Below, piece after piece: positions 9,432 through 19,625 of a DNA stretch of 64,000 nucleotides; position 1 is the stretch's first letter, and each line of letters begins with the position of its first letter. The DNA lies in assembly GCA_029204225.1 (NCBI GenBank), contig CM055110.1:2370659-2434658 (forward strand), written 5' to 3'. The notes under the pieces are model-generated. The model worked only from the letters and a program-made list of their open reading frames with translations. It made no database searches and had not been told where the DNA came from. Made by a program: the position numbers and the translations under genes. This DNA comes from Diphasiastrum complanatum. Its lineage: Eukaryota > Streptophyta > Lycopodiopsida > Lycopodiales > Lycopodiaceae.

Positions 9432-11534
9432 TGGCGACTGCATGCCCAGAACCTCTATGATTGGGCACAGTTTGCTTCAAACTATCTACATGAGTGCATT
9501 AACAACAAGCAGCCCATCACAATATTGGGCTATCTGATGATAGATATCACTCTTCACCAAGTACAGAACGGGCCAAGGCTTCAACAACAACTGCATCTTG
9601 CGGACAAGGCATGGGACATCCCCATTGAGCCAACAAAGTCCAAGTGTGCACGATCAAGAACTACCTCCCCATCGGGATCCCAACCTAAAAGGGTCAACAC
9701 AAGTATACTCCCACTAGTACGGAGGCAAACAAGCCCACAACCAGATCCACAAGCAGTTGCACCATCTGAAGCTCAAGAGGCCGAAACCTCCAAGTCCCAG
9801 TTGCCTGACACACGGCAACAAAGAATGCGAAAGAAGCTTCAAACTAGGAGCACATCATCAGTGGGATCAGCTTCAGATGGTTCCACCTCAGATGATGGCA
9901 GCTCATCCACAGCATCACAACAGCACTCGTCACCCTCACATGTCATCGACGGGGGTGATGGAGCAACGACATCAGCAGCAGCCCAACATATGGCCACCTC
10001 ACACCCTGCAACTCCACCAGACAAAGTCACCACCCCACCCACATTGATTACCATGCCAACGCCAACAACATCACCAACGGCACAAGATTTGGGGGGGGGG
10101 GGAGGAGTGGGCATATCCAATCCCTAGGTCACGGAAGTGGTTGTACAACCACAGGCCCAGCAAATCCACACACTGGACACGTCACAATATTTTGATGTTG
10201 CGGACTTGATGGAAATAAGCGACGATGAGCCAGAAAAGGTGGAGCAACCAAGAAGAAGTCTGACCTCTCCACTAACCACCACCACTGCCACAATAATTAC
10301 TAACATCATCCCTCCACTCCTTTCACCTCCACCTCCATCTTCAGCACTGACACAACGCTTATTTTTTGGTTTAGCCTCACCATCCCACACTCCAGATCAG
10401 TACCCAACTCTCACTAACCCTGAAAAGCTCACTAAAGCAGCCAAGCGCTCGATGATAGGTCTATCCGAAATGAGTTACCACATGCATTGGTTGGTGAGCC
10501 AATATGAAGTGCTCGAGAGCAAGGTCCAACATCAAGACCAAGAAATTGTACAATATCAAAGGCTGGCCATAGAAAAAGAGGAAGAGACAATGGAAACCAG
10601 ATCCGTGATGGCCGGGCAGAAATCCACTTTGGAAGAGGTCCAGCAACAACTGAAGCACCAGATGATCCAAATAGACCAAGTACGAGACGGATCATTGGGT
10701 ACAATGACAGTCGATGCTCCTCTAGTCAAGCCTGAGGACATTCAATTGCAGGCCCCACAGGCCTCAGCCATCCGGATGGAGAAATACGTGCGGCTAATCC
10801 AAGAACGAGAAGCCGAAAAGAAAAATTTTCAAAACATTGTGGCCAAACAAGAGAAGATCATCCTGGAGTCCCAGAAGTAGCTGGAAGAAACCACGAAGGC
10901 CCTACAGCAAGTCTTGGACAAGGTGAACCAATTACGGGACACGGCGTGCAAGGCCCAAGCAGGTGCTCAAGTAACGAAGTCACGGGACGATGATGGGAAT
11001 GATGGAACAGGGAATCAAGTTGGGCAAACCCACCCTTCAGATGGTAGCTCGGGATCGGGTGGCCAGAGAGCCGAGGTTGCTTCCAGAACTTTTCTCCGAC
11101 CTCCTCCCACTTTCAACCCCTCCTCCTACTCTGCTTTTAACTTTTCCGAAACATTTATTCCAACTTACCTGATTCTTTCATCTTCCCTCTCTCCATCACC
11201 TCCTAGCAAAATAATGGGCCCATCAAAAGGCCCAGCTGACACCTACAAAGCCCGACGGGACGAGTTTCTCCAACAACTCCACTCCCCCGGTGCGGTGTAT
11301 AACTTGCTGACCCCACCTCCTCCTAAACCTATCACCCCCGCACCCCTCTCTCCAGATCATTCCATCCCTGACCTTCCAGAAACTAGCACAAACATGGGAG
11401 GTGATGATGACTTCCTGGTGGATCAACCAGAGATAAGAAGATTCTCGCCCATGCAAGACACGAGCGCAAGTGAGCCATCGACAAGTGAGCGAGCAAAAGA
11501 GAAAGATACATGCACCAAGGCCCTAGAAGTTTGA
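9432..11534 (+). pseudogene. long gag-like reading frame with coiled coils, broken by TAG codons
   Basis: One frame (9432 to the TGA at 11532) is interrupted only by TAG at 10125 and 10878; the 9525-11534 part alone is 670 codons. It begins NLYDWAQFASNYLHECINN (9450 on), then a Ser/Thr/Pro/Gln-rich linker (about 9640-10430). A coiled coil follows (about 10450-10980: MSYHMHWLVSQYEVLESKV, QQQLKHQMIQIDQV, then QK*LEETTKALQQVL), and then a Pro-rich segment. Both TAGs sit where Gln fits (P*V and QK*LEE), consistent with CAG to TAG. A run of 12 G lies at 10091-10102. There is no zinc knuckle, protease or RT. The product is not recognised; a structural protein of an unclassified element is the simplest reading. 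Confidence 0.6.
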
Positions 11535-12195
11535 AAGAAAATACCCTCCCAACATGAGGGGAGGCAAAACAGACATCGATCAAAACCAATACTCCACCAG
11601 GGCCGAGATCATTGCCGCGCTGCAACCACAGCCAAAATGGCGAAATAAAGTCCTGAAGGATATCAGGCGACTTCAAGAGTATCTGAAGGCACCGGCATGG
11701 AAGCGAGTGGATCCTTTCTACATGCCACTCAAACGCAAAAACCCATGGCCGATGGAAAAGCCGCGAGTAGAGTTGGTAAATAGGCCAGTCATCCTGAGAA
11801 GTTCAGAGAGAACCACCTCGGATGATCTAAGGATGCTATTACTCGACTTCGGGCATAAATACAAATCAAGTGTTGATCTTTGCGTGTAGGAAAGTGCCGA
11901 ATATTGCAGATCCATGGCCTTTCTGATGCAGCAAGATTGTTTCTGGGATCGAGGCTTGGATCCCATCAAAATCAACCCAAATGTAGTCCTTTAGTCGGAC
12001 GAAGACCATAAAATAATGGCCAGACTATACTATAGAGCGGCCTTCATGTCGTCACGCTATGTGACCATGGTGGAAGACTGGCAGGAAATGGGCTTTGTGG
12101 AGAAGATAAGAGAATATCTGGGGCCCCTCAATTTCGGAAGTAAGCTCCGCTTCTAGGTTTTTGAAGCCTTACGACGAAAGATGGGCGAATAAAAG
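11527..12195 (+). pseudogene. second unrecognised reading frame of the same element
   Basis: The frame shifts near 11530 and reads KFERKYPPNMRGGKTDIDQ, then AEIIAALQPQPKWRNKVLK, RRLQEYLKAPAWKRVDPFYM, RMLLLDFGHKYKSSVDLCV, ESAEYCRSMAFLMQQDCFW, KIMARLYYRAAFMSSRYV and VEDWQEMGFVEKIREYLGP to about 12195. Stops are TAG at 11887, 11992 and 12154 and TAA at 12190, all at positions where CAG or CAA (Gln) would read through. The composition is that of a folded, charged protein rather than random sequence. No family recognised. Confidence 0.6.
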
Positions 12196-13933
12196 CAGAC
12201 AGCACGATGACGAGGCGAGCAGGACTCGCAAGAAGTTCTCAAGAGGGCTGGTATGTAGCGGCCAATTGAAAGACTTTCAATTTGAAGAATAAGTTTTGCG
12301 GACAATAAGCACCTGGTTTTATGGAAGCGAACGAAGATCCACGCTTTTCCAAGTGCCAAGCGGAAGACATCACCGGTGTTGCAGTGGGTCCTGCAACAGA
12401 TTAGGGGTAGATAATGTTAGCAGATTCCAGAGAATCCCCAGATGTCGAGCCAAGCTGAAGACACAAGTTATCTCTCACCCATGACCGAGGAGGTCTCAGA
12501 AGGAGGAGAGCAGAAGAAGTTGAGAGCCGAGCATGAGAACCGAGGAAGTACTAGCTAGGAAGACAGTGAGTTATCTATGTGAGCCTACATGGTGTATCCC
12601 AAAGAAGGAATGACCATGTAGGAGCTAGTCATATTTTCTAGGCTTTGTAAATAAATGTAGACCCCCCTTAAATTAGTTATAGTGAGCCACCTTTTGATGG
12701 TGACCTTTAGTGGAAGGGCAAATTCCACATGTAATTTCTAATTCGATGAAATTGCCACTTGGGCTCCATATGGGCAACCTTCTTACTTATTTAAGGGCCC
12801 CCCTCTCTTGTGAGGGAGCTTTGAATGTATTGTCAAATTCTCTTGAGCAAATAAAGAGGATCCTCCACGAGTTCTTGATAATTGCTAAGCTCCTTGTTCA
12901 TGGCAATGTTCTTGAGTGAAATTTCTATGAGCATGCTTGAATTCCTTGGCATTGTGGATTAACTAGTTTCTTATTTTCTAGTTTCTTGCTTAGTTGTGGA
13001 TTAGAATTCACTTCTTGTTTATGGAATAAGGTAGAAATCAGCATTCAAGTAAACTAAATAGGCTGGTTTGTGGTGTAGATTTTGCATACTCTCTTACAGC
13101 CCAGTTCTTGATTATTCTTGAGCAATCTAAGCATCAAGAAATGAGTGTTTCTTGATTCTTAGACTGTTAAATGCTGCTAGGAATCTAGTTTCTTGTTTCT
13201 TGAATCTTGTTTCTTGTTTCAGTAGTTAATCTTGTCTTTGATTATTTTTTGATTCAATAGATAGTGGTAGGATTGCTCCATGTTCTAAAACGTTGATCCT
13301 CTTGAGCCAAAGATGGTTACATGGCTGGTTTTTGCATGTACGGAACTGTGGCTCCCACTGACAGGCTGGGAAATCCATGTTGAAATTGGAGTAACGCTTC
13401 CGCTTGTAACTGTTCTAATAAGAAGAAAAACCATAAAGTACCGTAACTAAATAAGCCAAGGCCACCCTAACCCTAGTTAATAAGTGAGAGAGATTTGGTA
13501 CCCTGCGTGTGTAAGTCCAACCCGAAGATCACATAGTTATTTGATTAATTAGAAAGTCAATAAAAGGACTTTAGGCCTTTTTGCGGGACTTTTAATGTCG
13601 TAGGGCCTAAATGTCAAGTTAGTGAATAAAGTTGGGTTTCCCTCCAATTTTGGATGGTTTCACTCTTTTTTAAATTTAAATAATTATGGAGGCAGAAATG
13701 GACCAATAGGATTCAGAGGCCAAGGTCCTCCTCTCTACTATAAGAAGATACCAACTCGAGTTTCCTACACATGTACATATCTCCATTTCAATAAAGCAGA
13801 TTGGTTCTCTTGTGAAATTGATTTATGAATGTCCTTGCTCTTTATCACTTTTCCTCCATCTCTCATGCTTTTATTGTGTTTGCTAATTGTTGGATCTGAT
13901 TCTTATTGAGATTGCATGTTTTTATACTTTTTA
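12196..13933. other. decayed LTR-like sequence, no gene
   Basis: Short frames only. Two stretches have LTR-like promoter layout: 12760-12910 (TTATTTAAGGGCCC, then AATAAAGAGG) and 13560-13830 (CTATAAGAAG, then CAATAAAGC). Both carry a TATA-like box about 60-70 bp before an AATAAA. I could not identify boundaries or partner LTRs. Confidence 0.35.
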
Positions 13934-13961
13934 TGAGAGAGAAAGAGAGAGAGAGAAAGAG
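13934..13961 (+). repeat. short (GA)n tract
   Basis: GAGAGAGAAAGAGAGAGAGAGAAAGAG-type purine run of about 28 bp. Confidence 0.85.
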
Positions 13962-14079
13962 TAATCTATCTTCATTATGGATCTTAGTGTTAAGGATCGT
14001 AGTGTTAATTCTTAGGGTTAATGGATGTTAGAATTAGATGTGGATCTTCCATTTATGCTAAAATCTGAGATATGCTATC

Positions 14080-15184
14080 GCTCTCATGGGAACGAACCTA
14101 CACATGACAACATGTCTCATCAAAACCGTTGACTTCTGCTGCTCCAGGAAACCATGGAGTTGCCTCTTTACGTTGACCAGCTATAAAAAGATTTCGTTCA
14201 CTTAAGATTGTGGCATGTGCACGCGCTCCAATCGCATAAAATCCCCAATTGGTATAAAGATTGTTACTGACATGGCAGTAACCCAGTCTGCAATCCAAAC
14301 AGTTGTATATCTTGAACTCTCGGAGGGATCATCGCGATCACAGATACTGAAGGTCGAGATTGCACATATAAGAAGGGATATAGGAAAACAACTGTCAATA
14401 GCTTCAATCCATCTTATTAACAATTCTAAATCGTGAATTTACGTGCTCATGCTTAGCTTTTTACAGCATACTTATTCAACATATTTATCCATTATAACTT
14501 TCAACAGCGTTAGTCTTAGAATACAAGGCGTACCTGCAATGAGGCATGCGCTGAAATGAGTCTCTGAACCAATTTCTATACACTATAATCCGCATATTTA
14601 GTCTTCAAAGTCATAATCAGAAGATCCCAGTAGCATGTTAAAATTTAAATTGGACATGTGGCGATTTGAGATTGTAACATCTGTGGAGCCTTGAACAACG
14701 GAGACTAATCCTTTGTCTGCATCAAATGAGGTGATATGATCTACCCACACTTTCGTGGACCCATCAAAAATGTGCACAGTGTCACTGTTGTCTATTGAAT
14801 TCACTTGAAAATTGTGAAGGATCATGTTAGTCACACCACAAAGCACCACAAGTTGTTTAGTTATAGTGACATTTACTCCTCTGCCATCGATTGTTGTGGA
14901 GTTCAATATCCATAATTTTTCGTAAAGTACAATTAGCATATCTCGTTTGAAGGTGATCCATATACCTTCGTTGTCTTTGCCACCCAAGTTTACACCATAG
15001 CGTAGAGTACTTGGTTGAGGATTTGTTGGATTGTCATCGGAACTTGTGACTACATAGGATTGCCCATTGGCACCACCAGTCACACCTGCAGCAAAACCAA
15101 ATGCGCAAGAAGGAAGTGCTCTTCCTGACCCAGAACTTGTAAACTGGCACTTTGTACCATATGAGATATAGTCTTTGATTGTAC
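14080..15184 (-). pseudogene. pectate lyase (Cry j 1 / Jun a 1-like) pseudogene
   Basis: Pectate lyases cleave pectin homogalacturonan in the cell wall by beta-elimination; conifer pollen allergens belong to this family. The minus-strand exon 15184-14598 has a splice-acceptor-like GAGCAG before it. It reads SGRALPSCAFGFAAGVTGGA, SDDNPTNPQPSTLRYG, IWITFKRDM, TTIDGRGVNV, VTNMILHNF, KVWVDHITSFDADKGLVSVV and STDVTISN, the usual order of PL1 core blocks, and then stops at TAA. A downstream exon (about 14350-14098) gives CRLGYCHVSNNLYTNWGFYA and AHATILSERNLFIA, matching the family block before the C-terminus. The WIDH-type calcium-site region is degenerate (VWVDHITSFDADKG lacks the second Asp cluster found in active enzymes). 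Frameshifts in the second exon and the missing remainder mark it as a pseudogene. Confidence 0.85.
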
Positions 15185-16149
15185 CTGCTCACCACAATAC
15201 AAGGGCACATCATTCTGGGGAGTAACATATTGTTTTTAATTTTTCAAAATGACATAGGAAGACTTCAGTGTGTCAATATGGGTTAAGAGGATCCCATTTT
15301 CAATACGTTGTGAGTCTGACGTGTGACAGCACGAGTGACAAGTGTCAGCACGTGTGACAAGTGTCAGCATGTGATTTTCAATCTTCTAGTTTAAAGAGCA
15401 AATTTCGAACAGATCTAGCTACGGTGTAAAAGATCAAGAATATGACTGAACGAAATGGTTTCATTCTACAGGAACAATATAAATGAATTTCAATGCAGGA
15501 ACCAAGAATGCCATCATGAATGGACATCTGAAAGTTCGCTTGGAGGTCCGAATACTATGAACGCTTAAATTTTAATTTTGTAAAAATCATGCATGGTGCA
15601 TGTCCACATGAAAAAGAAGCACATTTTAGTGTTTTTTCCTAAATGATCCATGCAAGAAAATTGCATAATGCTCTTTCACACTCTTCATCACCAAATTATA
15701 TATTTTGTACAACTATATATTCCAAAGAACCTTTCAAAACAATTTCAGCAGCGAATGCATGATAGTTGGGTTATCTTAATTTAAGTAAATTGCGTGGTCA
15801 TAATTGGGTAGTGGGGTTATAAATGTATATCTAAATTCTTTTGCTAACTTGCAACATGATGTTCAAGAAAAAAAAAGAAGTAAAAAATTAAGAATGGATG
15901 GTTTAAGTGTTTTTTTCATGAAAGATACGTACGGTGAATTTTAATGCCTTTTCGGTTGAAATCGAATGCGGTTCACCATTTGGGTAGAAGGCCGAATGGC
16001 TCAGCAACATGCTCAATGACTCTATGCTTCAACATTGTTCAGTGCACACTTTACCAAGTGCAGGAGAACTCTCCCCAAGTCCACCTACACAACAAACAAT
16101 CCAAAATAATGATGATTAACTCACAGCAAAATAGAAACAGGATCCAATT
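15185..16149. other. upstream flank of pectate lyase, no gene
   Basis: AT-rich sequence. A short repeated motif GTGACAAGTGTCAGCA occurs twice at 15325-15370. First exons of the pectate lyase would be expected here on the minus strand but I could not identify a signal-peptide exon. Confidence 0.35.
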
Positions 16150-16510
16150 ATCTATCAAACATAGTTAGAACAATCAGAACGTAAGCAAACAGAGATCATT
16201 CCATAATCAAGAACACGATGTCACTCGCAAGATCGTGCACAAAACTCATGTTTTCCATTCATATGCTATGTACATATATTCGTGTGCGAGATGCACTCCA
16301 ATTTTCAAAAATGATCGACCCTACCTACGTGTCATCAACTACGAACTGCTTCATATTTCATGCCAAGATGAAGTCTCACCACACTCCCTTGTATCTACAT
16401 TGTATGGCTACAATTGTCGTTGATGCACAAGAGATGGTGGGTGCATGACTCCCGTCATGCACCCGGTGCTCGATGCCCAACATCGAGCACCCAGCGTTGT
16501 GCCCCCAACA
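16150..16510 (-). repeat. 3' LTR (5' part) of copia element A
   Basis: On the minus strand a purine-rich tract (GAGATGGGGAT, 16511-16521) is followed at 16510 by TGTTGGGGGC, a typical polypurine-tract to LTR-start junction downstream of copia RNase H. The lower boundary is not determined and could lie between about 15940 and 16200. No second LTR was found because the 5' end of the element is truncated. Confidence 0.5.
16439..16491. repeat. two adjacent perfect hairpins in the U3 region
   Basis: Hairpin 1 has arms GGGTGCATGAC (16439-16449) and GTCATGCACCC (16454-16464), 11 bp, with a 4-nt loop. Hairpin 2 has arms GGTGCTCGATG (16465-16475) and CATCGAGCACC (16481-16491), 11 bp, with a 5-nt loop. 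They abut with no gap and lie 19-71 bp inside the LTR start. Confidence 0.9.
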
Positions 16511-16689
16511 ATCCCCATCTCAATTTTAGCCATTGCCCCTCTTGGCATCTTATAATCCCATGGCATCTCTGAGCTGAGTGAATCTATCTTTTGCCAGTGC
16601 CTTTGTCATTATATCTTCCACCATGCTCCTAGTCGAGCACTACTCAAGAATCATCCTCCCATCCTGTACTAGATCTTTGACAAAATGAT

Positions 16690-18575
16690 ACTAAATGTCA
16701 ATATGTTTGCTTCTCTTATGAAGCCCTCCATTCCTACATATAAATATGCACCCTTGATTGTCATAGAAGTTGCTGATCCATAGTGCTCCTTTGCTCCTTG
16801 ACACAGAGCCATTAGCTGATGATAAAGCCACAGACTTTTGTTTGGAACTCGCCCAACTTACTGCTGCGTTTCCCATCAAGAATACATATCCACATGAAAA
16901 CTTGTGATCAGCAATATCTCCCGCCCAGTCTGAATCCACGTATCCATCGATTCTGCCACAGGATCCCTGATAACACAGGCCATGCTTTGATGTGCCTTTC
17001 AAATACCTCAACACTCACTTGGCAGCCTGCCAGTGGTCTACTCCAGGATCCATCAAGTATTGGCTCAGCTTGCCTGTTGCACTTGATATATCTGGCCTTG
17101 TACATACCATGGCGTACATTAGTAATCCTTGGATCTAGTGGCGTGCCAACTGGAGCAGCATCCATCATCCCATATCTTGAAATCATGTTTATGATGTACC
17201 TTTCTTGATTGAAGTGAATCCATCCCTCCTTTCTACTTATGCTTATTTGGATCCCCAGGCAATAGTGTAAGTCTCCTAAGTCAAATTCTGCCTTGAGTTC
17301 CCCTTTGCACTGGTCCATAGTTTTGACATTATTCCCACTGTGCTACATCTTTGAAAACCTCTGCTCACGAGAAACGGCTCTATCCTCTCGTACCATACTC
17401 TAGACACTTGTCTGAGTCCATACAGCGCCTTCTTCAATTTGCACACAAGAACTCCTTGCTCAAAGCCCTTAGGCTACATCATGTATACATCCTCGCTTAG
17501 GTCTCCATTCAAGAACGCGGTCTTGATGTCCAACTGATAGATCTCCATGTCGTTCAATGCATCCCATGCCAATAGGATTCTGATTGATCCAGTTCTCACA
17601 ACTGGGGTGAAAGTTTCGTCAAAATCTATCCCCTCTATCTGAGTGTACCCCTTTGCGACTATCCTTGCCTTGTACCTCTCTATTCATCCATCTGCATCAT
17701 ATTTCATTTTGGACACCCATTTGCAGCCTATGGTCTTTCTCCCTTTTGGCAGATGTACCAGTTCCCATGCATTATTCTGATGTATGGACTTCATCTCTTC
17801 TAGCATGGCTTGGTGCCACATGCCAGAATCCTCTGATTCCTGAAAGTTCACAGGCTCTGCTCCGTGCTCTTTAATCATGAAGACCATATCGTCATATCTG
17901 TGGGGTTCCCTCTTCATTCTGGAAGGCCTCCTCTCTTCCACATGCTCTGCGAGTGGACTCCCTAGTGCATTTTTCCGAGACATCTGTCCTCCGAACTCAT
18001 TTCTACCACCATCTTGCTCCCGATCCTCTCCTATTGCATGCTCCGATGTGCTACCTTCAGCCATCCTTTCCAGCTGTTGAGTCCCCTCACTACTATCCGA
18101 TATTAAAATCGGTTCTTTTGTCATAATTACCACAGAGCTTTCGGGCGCCTTTGTTGTGCTGCTTGCTTGAGCCTCATGATATCCTATGGAATCCTCATCA
18201 AATATGACGTCCCTGCTAACGATGAACATTTTTGTGGCTGGGTTATACATCTTGTACCCTTTCGTGCCATCAGGGTATCCGACAAAGATGCACCTCTGTC
18301 CTCAGGAATCCAATTTTTTCCTCTTCTCCTTGGGTACATGCATGAAGGCAGCACACCCAAATACTCTCAAGTAATTGACATTGGGCTTTCTCCTGTAACA
18401 CACCTCATATGGCGTTTTTCCATCTAACGCTCTGGTTGGCAACCTGTTGATGATATGGCATGTTGTCACCGCCACCTCAGCCCAAAGGAATTTTGGCAAG
18501 TCACCTTCATGCAACATGCACCTGACCATTTGCTTGAATATAAGTAAATACACCATGTCAACAATTTTTTGATCA
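16690..18575 (-). pseudogene. Ty1/copia pol, integrase C-terminus to RNase H (element A)
   Basis: Minus-strand order: integrase tail (CMLHEGDLPKFLWAEVAVTT, KTPYEVCYRRKPNVNYLRVF, 18530-18310), linker (MYNPATKMFIVSRDVIFDED, 18250 down), and RT start (WELVHLPKGRKTIGCKWVSK, about 17760-17700). Then come RT and thumb (LKAEFDLGDLHYCLGIQIS, GTPLDPRIT) and RNase H (MLRYLKGTSKHGLCY, GYVDSDWAGDIADHK, RSKHIDI, 17014-16690). It is truncated at about 18575, so the catalytic integrase core, protease and gag are missing. Stops and frameshifts lie between blocks. Confidence 0.85.
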
Positions 18576-18643
18576 AAAAACGACGCCATTTACAGAAGCT
18601 TTTGCTAATGATGAATCGATAGAGAGACAATAGCAACTAGGAT

Positions 18644-18874
18644 TTATACAGTTTTCCATGTGGCGGTGGTGCTGTTGCAGGAAGAGAGTGCTTTCTTGGC
18701 ACTTCGTAGCTGAACCATCAGATCATGGTATTCATCCTGCTCCACAAGGTAAATCTTTGCCAAGCATAGCGCCTCTATTGCAGTATTAATCTGTGATCGA
18801 CAATTGCTGTAGTCGACGACAACTGTTTCAGCTGCTCTGTGAAGAAAGTCTAATGCCTTCTCTACACTCCGTTG
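18644..18874 (-). CDS. unrecognised terminal coding exon
   Basis: An open stretch of 76 codons ends in TAA at 18644-18646 and reads RSVEKALDFLHRAAETVVV, YSNCRSQINTAIEALCLAKI and YLVEQDEYHDLMVQLRSAKK before the stop. The composition (amphipathic helices, no low complexity) looks like real protein. The open frame starts at 18874 just after a stop, so an intron boundary or truncation is expected there; I see no clear acceptor. It lies only about 70 bp from the truncated end of copia A, suggesting that the transposon landed or broke in this gene's 3' side. No family is recognised; a helical-repeat protein is possible. Confidence 0.45.
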   Translation of the reverse strand, partial: QRSVEKALDFLHRAAETVVVDYSNCRSQINTAIEALCLAKIYLVEQDEYHDLMVQLRSAKKALSSCNSTTATWKTV

Positions 18875-18929
18875 TTACCAGAAGGATCGCAACACAAATC
18901 GCCATCAGAAAAAAATCCACGTAATTTGT

Positions 18930-18990
18930 CATCGTACGGCCCGGAAAAAAAATCTAATCCACACGTACGGCCGTACCGTACGGCCAGAAT
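18930..18990. repeat. CGTACGG palindrome cluster
   Basis: GGCCGTAC (18969-18976), one spacer base, then GTACGGCC (18978-18985) form a 17-bp palindrome. CGTACGG also occurs at about 18934 and 18964. It is similar in style to the ACGGTTC and GTTCC palindromes at 56.9-60.2 kb. Confidence 0.75.
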
Positions 18991-19079
18991 CTTCCGAGAA
19001 TAACATTACTTAGGGGAATGCCAGAGGGATGCCTTCCTTGTTGGTTGGGGCCTGCCCTAGGGCTCCCGCCCTCGCCCAG

Positions 19080-19625
19080 GGCTCCAAGCAAGAAAGGCTC
19101 TGCTAGAAGCCTTTCCTCAGTCAGAATGCCCTAAGGAGACTAACTTCCCTCTCGTAATTTCAGTTTTTACTTTTTCTTTTATGATTCTTTTGCCGTATAT
19201 TTTGCACCTTCCAACGTTCGAGAAGGTGCATGTCAAAAAAGTTTCAAAACAGAAAAAAACGGGAGGAGATGCATAGATTCCATTTTGTGAGGCGCCTCCC
19301 TTCTCTTTATTAAAAAAGTAAAATGAGATTGGGGGGGAGAGGGAAGAGAGGGAGGTCTCCGTCCAAAGGCATTCCGCCCAGGAACGGCGTCTGCCCTAAG
19401 GGTGGTAGTCCAAGGCCGTATGCCCTTCTTAGGGCATAATGCCTCAAGGAGATGTCCTTCTCTGTCATAATTTCTATTTCTACTTTCTTTTTCAATATTC
19501 TTTTGTCATAAATTTTTGTTTACATGCACATTCCAGACGGAATGTGCATGTAAAAAAAGGTAAATCTTTCTATGTTGACCTTCTGGCAACTGGAAGGTGC
19601 ATATAAACAAATTTTGCCATTAACT
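19080..19625 (+). repeat. tandem diverged units, each ending in a hairpin
   Basis: Two units of about 310 bp share GCCYYAAGGAGA, CATAATTTC and TTCTTTTGYCRTA blocks (about 19128-19240 and 19440-19560). Unit 1 ends in a hairpin with arms TGCACCTTC and GAAGGTGCA (19203-19211, 19222-19230). Unit 2 ends in a 15-bp hairpin, TTTACATGCACATTC with GAATGTGCATGTAAA (19519-19533, 19540-19554). A third, partial hairpin (ACCTTC/GAAGGT) follows at about 19578-19603. A/T runs follow each hairpin. There is no coding potential. Confidence 0.7.

Noticed and set aside
9839-10390. Minus-strand frames at 9839-10120 and 10124-10390
   Set aside because: Low-complexity shadows (Val/Gly/Pro-rich) of the plus-strand Ser/Thr/Pro linker.
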